From contig OZ025871.1 in assembly GCA_964019415.1 (NCBI GenBank), forward strand, positions 6,989,713-7,053,712: 64,000 nt of DNA. The letters are read 5' to 3'. The notes under the pieces are model-generated. The model was not told the DNA's origin, did no database searches, and was given only the letters and a program-made list of their open reading frames with translations. The position numbers and the translations under genes were made by a program. The stretch comes from Ianthella basta (lineage: Eukaryota; Porifera; Demospongiae; Verongiida; Ianthellidae). Below are positions 1 through 12,100 of the stretch, in pieces. The first letter of the stretch is position 1, and each line of letters starts with the position of its first letter.

Positions 1-189
1 GCACAGCACCATGCTTACCATACATTCAAGCTTTTTTATGGTGTTGTGCTTTGCACATGACTTCATTGTGGTAGCTAGACATAGTGTGTGCTGCCGTTCT
101 TGATTGCAGTCGCTTGCTGCTAATTGCAGCCATAGATATTGCTCATGCACTGCTCAGACTCGCCCCACAATGCTCTGCATTTGTCTAGT

Positions 190-943
190 ATGTGAATGTA
201 GTGTGTTTTAAACATGCCACCTTATGGCCCTGTGTGCCGTTTGTGACGTCATTAAAATGGCGGGAGACCACGCACACAGTCGCAGGGGACAAGGGAAATC
301 GTGCCCCACAGAGCTCACACAATGACATTGAAATATTCCACAAGCCACCCAGTGTAGAGGTATCGACAGTGTTTCGGTTGCTTGTCATCAGTCAGTGCCA
401 CTTCTCACGGAAGTTTGCAGCGAATGAAGTTGGATCGCCCTCTGTTGCAGCGTGTTGTTGCCACCTGCTGCCATCAACCATCCTACACCATATTTCCCGG
501 GTCTGTGAGGATTGTAAACAGGACTTGCCACACCTTTGGCCCAGGGAAGGCCTGCTTGAAGCCAGCCATCTCAATCTTTGGTTGGACTACGTCGCGCACC
601 TTCAATTGGTTGAATTACTGCCCTACACCTTATAATTGTGCAAGGACTAGGGAAGAGCAACACAACAGCTAACGTCACTGCATGCATCATCGGCATTTGG
701 AGAACCAGAGATACAGGGCGTTAGAGGCAGTGTGTGGTAGGTTTTAACTCCCACTCCATTGCTACGTATCTTGTCCTCCCTCTGGACCTCCTTCCTTCTG
801 TTTGTCCTCTCATCACTTCATGGCATTTCTCACACACCTCACAGTTGTTCTTTCTCTCAAACCTCTTCCTCATCACTCCTACTGCCAGTGCCTACTTCCA
901 TCTCTTGCCTGTTTTCATTCCTCACACAGTCCAAACTAGTCAC
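190..943. repeat. Duplicated intron block, left copy, part 1
   Basis: This stretch matches 58650-58815 plus 60215-60616 near the right end of the window. Shared landmarks are a TGACGTCATTAAAAT string, the block around a GTAGAGGTATC string, and the stretch encoding a CKQDLPHLWP-like peptide. It lies upstream of gene A's LRR exon, just as the right copy lies upstream of gene C's LRR exon. The open frames inside are not conserved as proteins between the copies, so I read it as intron. The right copy carries about 1.4 kb of extra sequence at 58816-60214. Confidence 0.7.
244..263. promoter_or_regulatory. CRE-like plus YY1-like site pair
   Basis: A perfect CRE palindrome TGACGTCA (244-251) is followed after two bases by AAAATGGCGG, which resembles a YY1 site. 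The same two motifs, with the second inverted, sit in both NLR promoters in this window. Here they lie in a presumed intron, so function is uncertain. The right-hand duplicate near 58660 keeps the CRE but has lost the GGCGG core. Confidence 0.35.
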
Positions 944-950
944 GTGAGAG

Positions 951-961
951 AAAATGGCGGC
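951..961 (+). promoter_or_regulatory. YY1-like site in LINE 5' leader
   Basis: AAAATGGCGGC lies about 8 bp from the inferred 5' end of the RTE element and 58 bp before its first ATG. YY1 sites near the 5' end of mammalian L1 help set the transcription start. The placement here is analogous, but function is inferred from the motif alone. Confidence 0.4.
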
Positions 962-1018
962 AGATTAGCCTTCGCGTCGGGCTCCTTGTATACGATTTGA
1001 CAACCCACCGAAGCACCA

Positions 1019-1888
1019 ATGATGGTATCGCCAACTGAGGAGGCAAGTAATATCTATAGAATAGGTACCTGGAACGTTAGAACATTAAGATCGAGAGAAG
1101 AAGAAGTGGTTCGGGAAATGGCGCGTTACAACATCGATGTCCTCGGTCTCAGTGAAACTAAAGCGAGAGGAAATGGCATGACAGAAATAGATGGAGCGAG
1201 GTATGTCTACGCTGGAGTGACAGAAGGGCGAGCGAAGTGCGGTGTGGGGATAATCGTAGCAGAGCGCTTGGCGGACTGCGTCAGAAGCTGGAGGTGCGTA
1301 AGTGAAAGGTGCGTAATGATTAGGCTACGGGTCGCGGGAGTGTGGATGACGCTCGTGCATGTGTATGCCCCAACGGATGACAGGGACAACGAAACCAAAG
1401 ATGGGTTCTATGCACAACTTCAGGAAGTGGTAGATAGAGTACCTAGAGGGGACAAGGTGGTAGTACTGGGAGATTTTAATGCAAGGGTCGGCAATGATGT
1501 GGAAGAATGGATTGGTGTGATTGGGAAGCATGGTGAAAGGGTGAAGAATGATAGTGGAAGCAGGTTACTCAGGTTTAGTGCAGAAAATGAATTCAGCATA
1601 ATGAATACCCACTTTGAGCACAAAGAAATTCATAAGTTCACCTGGAAGTGTCCAGGAAGACAACTTCAGTCCATCATAGACTACTTTTTAGTAAGATCAG
1701 ATCTGAGAAAAGATGTGAATGATGTGAGAGTGGTACGCGGGGCTGAGATTGGTAGCGATCACCACCTGGTGCTGATGAAGATGAAAGTGAGGGGTAGAAA
1801 GCAGACTAAGAAGACGGAAAAGAAGAGTCAGCTGAGAAGTGAGAGCTGCGAACTAAAGAGGGAAAGACAAAATATTGTGCAAAACTGA
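1019..1888 (+). CDS. RTE retrotransposon AP-like endonuclease region
   Basis: This frame encodes an exonuclease-endonuclease-phosphatase domain, the nicking enzyme of target-primed reverse transcription. Visible blocks in order are GTWNVRTL, LGLSETKARG (catalytic Glu), VHVYAPTDD, VVLGDFNARVG, SIIDYFLVRSD and the C-terminal SDHH motif. All catalytic blocks look intact. The frame ends at a stop just before the reverse-transcriptase frame. The downstream frame stays open upstream of its first Met to at least 1864, so a one-base frameshift around 1850-1865 has probably split one original polyprotein. The 5' leader is 75 bp. Confidence 0.85.
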   Translation: MMVSPTEEASNIYRIGTWNVRTLRSREEEVVREMARYNIDVLGLSETKARGNGMTEIDGARYVYAGVTEGRAKCGVGIIVAERLADCVRSWRCVSERCVMIRLRVAGVWMTLVHVYAPTDDRDNETKDGFYAQLQEVVDRVPRGDKVVVLGDFNARVGNDVEEWIGVIGKHGERVKNDSGSRLLRFSAENEFSIMNTHFEHKEIHKFTWKCPGRQLQSIIDYFLVRSDLRKDVNDVRVVRGAEIGSDHHLVLMKMKVRGRKQTKKTEKKSQLRSESCELKRERQNIVQN

Positions 1889-1896
1889 GCCAAAAA

Positions 1897-3855
1897 ATGA
1901 GGGAAGCAAAGTGTGTGAATGGGGATGATGTGGAAGCGGCATGGAATGAATTTAAGAGTGACGTTAAGGAGGTAGCTGAAGTAGTGTGTGGAAGAAAGAA
2001 AGTCAGAAAAGAGAAGAGGACTGCATGGTGGAGCAAGGAGGTTGAAGTGGCAGTGAAAAGCAAGAAGGAGGCATATAAGAGGTGGCTACAAGTGAAGACT
2101 GAGAATGCAAAGGAAGTTTACCTGAAGGCCAAAAGGGCAGCAAGTCATACAGTGAGGGAAGCGAAAAATGAGGAATGGAAGAAAATTGGCGAGACATTGC
2201 AGGGAGATTTCCAACACAATCAGAGGAGGTTTTGGGCGAAGATAAGAGATAGGACAAAGGGTAGCAGTGAAGTGGGAAGAGTATGTGATGAAAGTGGACA
2301 GGTGCTGTGTGAGGAGGAAGAGGTTAGGAATAGGTGGAAAGAGTACTTTGCATCACTGTTACAGGGTGAAGGAGTTCAACAGAATGAATGCAAAATTGCA
2401 AGCAGAGAAGAAGAACGAGTAGAGGGGACTAGACATGAGAGGATAAGTATGGAGGAAGTGTGCTCAAGCATCTTGAGACTGAAGAATAGGAAAGCACCTG
2501 GAGTATGTGGGGTCACTGGAGAAATGCTGAAAGCAGGTGGAGGGGTAGTGGTAGAGTGGCTGCACAAAATCATGGACCTGGCATGGAGGAGTGGGAGTGT
2601 CCCAATGGACTGGCGAAGGGCACTGATTGTCCCGATCCACAAGAAAGGAAGCAGAACCCAATGCGAGAATTACCGGGGCATCAGCTTGCTGAGTATACCT
2701 GGCAAGGTGTATGCCAGTGTGTTGGAGAAGAGGATGAGGACAATCACCGAAGGGAAAGTGTTGGAAGAGCAGGGGGCATTCCGAAGAGGGAGGAGCTGTG
2801 TAGACCAGTTGTTTACTGTCAGGCAGTTAGGAGAGAAGATTATTGAAAAGAACAAGAGGATGCTGATGGTTTGTGTGGACTTAGAGAAAGCATACGACAG
2901 GGTAGACAGGGAGTTATTGTGGAGAGTGCTTAGGGCATATGGAGTGAATGGTGAGTTGATAAGAGCAGTGAGGTCACTATATGATGATGGTAAGGCATGT
3001 GTCAGGGTTCAAGGTCAGAAATCAGACTGGTTTGGAGTAGGACAAGGAGTGAGACAGGGATGCACTATGTCACCATGGCTATTTAACATCTTTATGGACA
3101 ACATTGTGAGGGAGGCAAAACAGAGGTTTGAAGGAGGAGTTGAGATGGAAACAGGCATAATACAGCTTCTCTTGTTTGCCGATGACCTAATGTTAGTGAC
3201 AGAAAGAGATGAGGATGCAGAAAGAAATGTGAAGGTGCTGGATGAAGTGATGATGAAATGGAGAATGACAATCAATTGGGGAAAGACAAAGGTAATGGTG
3301 GTGAAGAGAGGAGGAGGCACATGCAACATTACAGTAAATGGAGTGGAGATAGAAAATGTGAAGACAATGAAGTATCTAGGAGCCATGTTAGATGAAGAGG
3401 GATCATGTGAAGCAGAGGTAGACCACAGAATAGGAGCAGCATCCAAAGTGATTGGAGCTATGAGAAAGGAGATAATTGATCGAAGAGAACTGAGCAAGGC
3501 AACAAAACTTAGAGTGATCAATGCCACGGTGATGCCAACTCTGTTGTATGCATGTGAGACCTGGACCCTGCTAGAGAGACACAAGAGCAGAATACAAGCC
3601 CTTGAAATGAGATGCCTGAGGAGAGTGGAAGGAGTGACTATGTTGGACAAAGTGAGGAATGTTGATATTAGATCAAGACTGGGACAGGTGGCAGTGGTAT
3701 CAAGAGTAGAGAACAAGAAGACAGAATGGTTAAAGAAGATGGAAGAAATGACAGATGACAGGATGGTAAAGAAGGTGTATATGGAGAATGTGCCCGGAAA
3801 GTGACCGAGGGGAAGACCAAGGAAAAGATGGGCTGATGATCTGAAAGTAAATTGA
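1897..3855 (+). pseudogene. RTE retrotransposon reverse transcriptase region, with early stop
   Basis: This is the reverse transcriptase. Blocks include NYRGISLLSIPGKVY, EQGAFRRGRSCVDQ, the first catalytic Asp in VDLEKAYDRV, GVRQGCTMSPWLF, and the active-site FADD at 3175-3186. The LYACETWTL and RNVDIRSRLG segments follow, as usual in RTE-like elements. A TGA at 3802-3804 interrupts the frame; 16 further codons, Arg/Pro-rich and typical of the RTE C-terminus, follow to the next stop at 3853-3855. Together with the frameshift before 1897 this marks an inactive but fairly young copy. No RNase H domain is seen. Confidence 0.85.
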
Positions 3856-3962
3856 ACAGTTAATTATTGAACTATTTAGTACAGCATGATGTGAACTATT
3901 TCTTGCACAGAACTGTTAGAAAATAATTCCAGCGACCTCCAGCATTGGAGACAAAGCTGTGT

Positions 3963-3963
<1 letters not shown>

Positions 3964-3994
<31 letters not shown>
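3964..3994 (+). repeat. (TGAT)n tail of the RTE element
   Basis: About seven TGAT units end exactly where similarity to the paralogous empty site resumes, so they are the 3' terminus of the element. RTE elements often end in such short tandem repeats. A separate TGAT tract at 24811-24832 lies in an intron of gene B with no visible LINE next to it. Confidence 0.75.
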
Positions 3995-4620
3995 GGCATT
4001 CAATAATGAGTAAGTGCTTTTTAGTTTTGAAATGATTCCTCACCACACCCACTGCTGTCAGTGCCTGGTTGATTCCCATCTCAGTATGGCCCAACTAGTC
4101 TGCCCACTCCAATTGAGACTCTGGCCCCACCACTCCACTGACATTTCACTGCTTCACAATGCTGACAACTGGTACCTAACCTTTGACTGAGGTTTACTTG
4201 TTGGTGTACTATATTATTTAGATGTGGCTAACACTTCTGACGCTGCCGACCACTGTCTAATCATTAAAAGGCTAAGCACCATGCATGTCAATCTACAAGC
4301 TGTGAATTGGATCCAATCTTGCATTCCTGCACCAAAGCTGTCTCTGTGGGTGATACTGTATCTGCCCATTAGAATTGTATTGTGGGGTGTTCTGCAGGAT
4401 CTCCATCTATCATGTCAGTAATGTGTTAACAGTAAGTGTTCTTTGGGACACTAGCTGGGGCACTCCTACCAACCTTGGCAGCTGATGGCTGTTGACTTCA
4501 TGCAATGCTAATAGTGTCAATCTTTCACTGTATACAGTTGTGGTGTATGCAATACTCATCTTGAGTCATGCCCTGCCTTCAGGTACATAGACTGCATGGT
4601 TTTGAATGTACAATACCAGA
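3995..4620. repeat. Duplicated intron block, left copy, part 2
   Basis: Resumes the duplicated block after the RTE insertion and matches 60647-61190. Shared strings include TTCAATAATGA, CCACTGCTGTCAGTGCCTGG and GGCTAAGCACCATGCATGTC. Short indels separate the copies. No coding frame is conserved between them. Confidence 0.7.
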
Positions 4621-5902
<1,282 letters not shown>

Positions 5903-6113
5903 AGCCTGAGCCGTGACCTTCTGGACAAGATGGCTACATCACTAGCTCAGAACAAGACAATGACAAAGCTGACGTTGGAGAGCTATCAATTAACAGCTGA
6001 TGAAGATGTCAAGCTATTCACCCACCACCTCCTGTTGGGTCTCAGCAACAACACTACATTGACAGATTTGTCACTGCGTCTACCACCACAGTGCTGGGAC
6101 TGGCCTTGTGATG
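5903..6113 (+). CDS. Gene A exon: LRR-type segment
   Basis: Opens SLSRDLLDKMATSLAQNK, nearly parallel to gene C's LRR exon opening at 63056 (TLSPELLSKMATALALNN). Both contain an NTTL(T/E) string near the end, as in NLR LRR helices. Starts in phase 0 after TGCAG and ends in phase 1 at GTGAGT, the same phases as the gene C exon. Confidence 0.75.
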
Positions 6114-9100
6114 GTGAGTTGAATGACAGTGTTTGATGTGTCACACTGACCTTGTAGGCTGTGATCATTGTCTGTAAACTGTAATGTGTACAGCTTGTCA
6201 TACATTGCCTTTAGTGGTCCAGGCTGTCTGCAACTAGTGCTGGTAATGATAATGACCAGTGCAGATACTGACTTGAAGGGTCTCAAAGCTGCTCCTTACA
6301 CCCTGCACTGTGTGCTACCTGGGTCCTAGTGTTGCATATTGTTGTAGCTTTCTAGTTGTTAGTGACAGCTTGATATTGTCCACTTGTGGTTTGATGTACT
6401 AATCACTCACACACCTGTCATTTCAGTAGGATACTTACATACATGGGATTAATGCAAGTACAGATTCACTCACTTGTTGTTGATGTAATAGTAATGGTAG
6501 TAGGTAATTGTACTTGACTGCCAACCATGGCACAACCCATGCAGTTCTAACTGTGTTGTGGAAGTTTTAATTGTCAATGGTGTGTAAACCTTATAATGGA
6601 CCACACTCACACTTGTAGCAGGTCATTTACAAACCATTCTCTCTACAGGCAATGTGGTGCAGAGGAGTGTGGAAAGGGTCACCTTAGAAGATATCCCACT
6701 TGATTTGGTGTGTGGAGTTGTGGATTACTTTGAACATGTGGAAGAGCTTAAGTTTAAGGACATCAGGCCCCCACAGCAGGTAAATCTATTAGTTGTTTTA
6801 CATCGTTGTGGGTACAGTGCATTTGCAGAATACACAGCTTACAGTAGCTACTGATACAGGTAACAAACAACTGCTGCTGTGGATCATTCAGCTGAGCTGC
6901 AATGGCTCATACATTGTTTGACCTTGATTCCTCACTAATAGACTGTAACAACTGGGGAATGTGTGCATTCCCCTGAGTTGTGTCTGTGTGCACCAGGGAG
7001 ACACTTGTTCCTCTACCTCTCCTAACATCCCTCGCACGGCTGTTTTAGGGCAACAACTTAGATTTTCCTGATTCATAGACTGGTAACTGGGATTGGAATG
7101 GCCTGCGTACATTGAAACATAATGTTCGTTTTTGCCTTTTTCCCATCGAGCAAAGAAGCAATCTCAACTTATACATACACAGGCATAGAACTGACACAAG
7201 CCAATTGTGCTGTAGTCCACTTAGTCTGTTTTATGCTCACCTGGCAGCAAAGATAATGGCTTATACTCATGTTTTTAATCATCCCATAGTGAATTTCACC
7301 GGTTTTTCCTGCCACTTTCCTGAGTGCTGAAGGACAGCTAAAGAAGCTGCTGAACATTGTCCTGTATAGTGTATTCTACTGCCATTGTCATTCTTCAAGT
7401 TTTGAACTCCTTTATTAACCCTGTATTTCACCATAATATAGCACCCAGCAAGGTGGCAGGTAAACCTGGAGAATTTTGATATAGTGTGATTTAGTACCTC
7501 AAATGACAGTGATTATCTTGCTGCCAGGAGAGCACAAAACATGCTAAATTGAAGATAGCACGCTCGCCTTATGCCAGTTATACTTCATTGCCAAGTTAGT
7601 AGCCACTTCTTGACATGTCTGAAGAGAAAATTGCTAGAATATCTTGGGAGTCTTCTTCCTCAAGAAACTCAATTTTCCTCGTTCCTGGTTTCTATTCCAA
7701 ACTAAGTTGCTACCATTTATATCATGCCAAACAGCCGTGCTCACTTGAGAAATCATGCCTCATGGGTATTGCTACACTGCTACCTGTACTTGCAGTTGAT
7801 GTGTCAGACACTTGTTGTTGTTTGTGTTGTGTATGTTCTACAGTACTGATTACAATTACTCTACCAGTTGAATGATGAGCATGTGCACATACTTGTACAA
7901 GTGAAGTGAGGGCTTCTCAGCTGGTGTGGGCATGAGAAAGGGTTAGTTCTCCAGATGCCAGCTCAAACCAACAGTGTTTGAACCCTGCTTAACTTCAAAC
8001 CCTGTTGGTTTAAGCTGGTATTTGCAGAACTAACGTTTTCTCTTGTACGAGTACTCGTGTATATTTAACACTTTCAACTGGATAGAAGAAGTTTGTATGC
8101 TGTGAACCCTAGTGTATGATTTACTTGAAAAGTAACAAAGTAATTGTAGAATTGCTTAAATCAAAGGGCAGGAGGAGTTTAGCTGAGAAACTGCAAAGCA
8201 CATCTTGGGGGAAATGAGTAATGCTGTGATAGGCACAGAATTAGCAGTTTCAAATTGACTAAATTCTCATTGCCCTCAGGTGGTGATCCCTTAGTCCACT
8301 CCTTCCTATGTCATTACACTCCCACCCCTAACTCACTTTCTGACCTTTGTTTGTGATGTTCTTCTTCTCACCAACTCCACATTTGCCATGGGTAATTTCA
8401 ATGCTTGCATGGATCACTTTCACAGCAACTTGCATTTGATAAAACTGATGATCTACAACCCAAAACTGGTGTTTCTCATAGACTTTACCTTGCACTTGAC
8501 CTCACAGCACACCCTACGTGTACTTCAATTCAACCATTTTTCTCCAAGTCAGCTTCTCCCTTTCACTGCTACTTCCAGTACTTATTGCTGCCATCTCTTG
8601 ACAATGGTTTAATTCCAAATAAGCTAGTCACACATCTATGTACCACCCTTTTCAAACCTTTCGTCTCCACCTCTAACACCATATGCCATTCTGCAAATAC
8701 CCAACTCCCACAGCCATATCTTATAGGGTGACACTACCATTGCATTATTACCATCATCTCTTTTGTATGGACACTCTTTGTCTCCCAACAGTTCTTCACT
8801 GCATCAACTGTTGTCATTGAATGATTGTTTCTATCTCTCCATTAATTCAACCTCACTTAAACTCCTGCAGGTAGACCATTTCCCTCACTTGTTCTTTACA
8901 TCTCCCATTTCCACAGTACACTTGGTAGGCTCTCTGCCAATCACCACAGATATATCTTCACTCAATTTATACCAGTTAACCTGTGCTTCATCACTACTTC
9001 ATAACCTTGCATCGCTAACTCCAGCTCAAGTGGTCTTCTGCCTGTGTGATCAACACTGAGTGTGCCATTACCACCTGCACCAGGCAGCTATCTAGTCTAA

Positions 9101-12100
9101 CTCCTCCCTCATAGCATGCCCTAAATCTTCTCCCACTATCATGTCAGGAATGATGCCAAAGAGCCTGTATATTGAAGGTTGCATGAGCCACTCCTACCTC
9201 AGACCCACAGTTGACGACAGATGACTTCATGTAATGCTAAGTGTTTTGTTGTTCAGTGTGGTCATGGTTTATACAATGTTTATCGTTTCTCAGTCATTTG
9301 GTGTTTGCCAGAATGATCCTTCCATTTGTAGCATATTGTGTCTTTCATTGGCTTGCTGACTGTGATTCAGTTTGGATAGTGGATAGGTTTCTACTTGTCC
9401 TGTTACCTTACATACACTGTGTAGACTGCAGAGAGTGTGTGGGATGCTTACTAGATCTAATCATGTCATTCTTTAGAGTGGAGTAGCAGAGGAAGGCCTT
9501 AAGCTGGAGGAGCTTGAAGAAAAGCTGGCTGGACATGGGAGGCTGAAGCTGAGATTTAACTTTTGGGTAAGTTCCATCTTTTCAACAGTTGTGCACTGCA
9601 TATTGACTCCAAATCACTCTGGTATCACAAGGGTACCGCAGCCAACATTGTACCAGTATTGGATTAGTGGGCCTTGCTTGTCAAGAGGTGCACTTTGTTG
9701 TAGCAGCTTCCCTGAAATGTCTGTCTTGTATGCACTGTCTGGTGCACTGGTAGTGTTATGTGTTCTATTGAGCAGAGCACAAGACATAACACTGGCAGTG
9801 TTATGTCTGTGCACTGCTCTTCCCCTCTTGCCCATGTAGTTGTATGGCTCGTTACTTATGCCACCAGTTATTGGTTAGCTGGTTGTATGAGGCACACAGA
9901 TACTAGTCTTGAGCCCATCCCATGCACTTCCAGTTGCCATTTAGAAACCACCCAACAGTGGGTCTGGTCCCTAACTTTGATATTGTGTGGTGAATGCCAT
10001 GTGATAGGTACATGACAGCTGACACCTCAGTGGCTGATCATGGCTATATTGGCAGATGGATTAACAGATAAAAGATGAACAAACACTATTACTATGAAAT
10101 AGTCACATCTGAACAATGCTACATGACTTCTGAACAATCTGATTGGTCCTTTGTATTTGCAGTACTATAGCTTTGTCTCCACCCCTGTGTTAGCCATTGT
10201 AGAGGAAGTGGAGCTAGGAATGAGGCTACACAGACACATGCACACACAGTTCTTATAGTTCAGGTATACTGTCTCCAACAGACTATTGTCAGGTAGTGAC
10301 TGTATACATCATGCACCAGTTAACCATCACATTCTACATTCAATCCACACTGCATTGATGGAGGTGGTCAAATGTATTATTTGAGATGGCCTAAAGCACT
10401 CTGTGTACACTATAGTGATGTGACTCTGACAGGACTTGATGAGCTGTGTATCAGTGTAGCCCTCTGGCTGTGTCTGACCACATTACATTTCATTCCAACA
10501 TGTTCAGCTCTAGACATGGTGTGGACTTGGCATGTGTGCTCATCTGCTTGCATGGTATTGTCTCACAGGTGGCTCTCACTTTAGTTGCATTTAATGTGCA
10601 GTAGTTAATGTAAAATGGTAATGGAAGCCATCATTTGTTATTCATTTTGTAATGATTTCAACTTGAGTAGACCATGCACAGTAATGTGCGCACATTCATT
10701 GCTGTCAGACAGAAGACGGAACAGTCTTGTTTCATAGCCCGCTCATGCAATGTGACTTCATTGCAATATGACATTGTGTTGTTGTTACTACTAATGTGCC
10801 ATGTGTGGTGGGAAGTAATATACTTGATATTCTGTCACTCTGTGGCTGTCCCAATAAGTTGTTACTACAACATGGCTCATTTGTCTGTGCAGTGACAGTG
10901 ACATCTGACACACATGCTCCAAACCATTGTCACTTTTCACTTTGTGTGCACAGTTGTTATAGCATAATAGTTTGTTGCAGTATTACTAAAATGTGAAATA
11001 CAAAATAACGGAATAGCGGAGTAACAGAATAAGATATAAAATGGCGAACGACTCGTACACAAACAAGTATCGCTGGCGTACCTCTGCCCAAAAAGGTTCA
11101 AATTTTTAACGAAATGAAGGGAAATGTGTACATTGACAACTCTTTGGATGTGGTTAGTGCAGAAATGCTTCTTCGAATGAAAACGGCATGCAGCTAATCG
11201 CAGTTTCCTCGCAGAAAGAACTCGAGAAGGCAACGTACGTACAACCCACTATCCCCTTAACGGGAGAGCCTCGGTCACTCGCCAAAGTAGAGCTTCATCC
11301 TATTTTATGTCCCAATGCAACGACAGCTACATGTGTACCACATATCTCGTCCGCACACCCAGCACCAGGCAGACTGTTGGTAGAGGAAGTAGAAGGACCA
11401 ATTAAAGGTGGGACGGGGGGGTGGGGTGAATTGCCCTCCCATCTTGAAGATTGTGAGTGTGGTGTGTGCATGTGCGTGTGTGTCACTGTGTGTGAGTGAG
11501 TGTGTTCTGTACTGTTTACTGTTCACTCCTGCAGTCATCATCACAAACACTTGTACACAAGTTTGGAGTGGCAGTTGTGAGAGGAGTTGTCAGGAACAAG
11601 AATATTACAGAGTTCCAATTGGTGCCTCATATCAGTGACCAACAGGTAGTGGATGGTATACTAGCACAACTCACAGCAGATGAGAGGAGGAAGTTCAAAG
11701 TTGTACAGTCATATGAATATGGATATCCTTCCATTGAGCTCTGTCCAGTTGGTGAGTGGTGCATAGTCAGTCTCCTCTCTTGTGTGTGAACCCTGTATCA
11801 CCTGTAGGTGGTGAAGTGAGCTTCTTGTGTGACTGCCTTGAGCTGCAGTGCAGTCATTACTACATGAGTGGGCATGTGTAGCACTCAATGTACATGTATC
11901 AGGACCTACATTGCTGCCTGAATGCTGTAGTGCAGTCAGTTGAGGTGTAGTAGAGTGCAGATATGCTACTAGATATCTACTAGATATGGTGGTATTGTCC
12001 TAACACTTGAGCACTAGTTTATGGATCCAAATGAGAGATTTATCCCTCGTGTGTGTAAGGTATGTAAGTACATTACTGTGTGTGGTTAGACATTTAGTGA

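Larger units (their letters stand above)
944..3994 (+). mobile_element. RTE-type non-LTR retrotransposon, near full length
   Basis: About 3.05 kb: a short 5' leader, an AP-endonuclease frame, a reverse-transcriptase frame, a short 3' UTR and a terminal (TGAT)n tail. Lack of a long ORF1, the short length and a microsatellite-like 3' end fit the RTE clade. The paralogous block at 60215-61190 lacks the element and sets the junctions: shared flanks stop at about 943 and resume at about 3995. The empty site holds about 30 bp (60617-60646) absent here, suggesting a small target deletion. A frameshift between the two frames and an early stop make the copy inactive. Confidence 0.85.

Noticed and set aside
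192-672. Protein with a CKQDLPHLWP-like peptide
   Set aside because: The paralogue at 60215 has a similar peptide but different surrounding frames and stops, so it is not a maintained gene.
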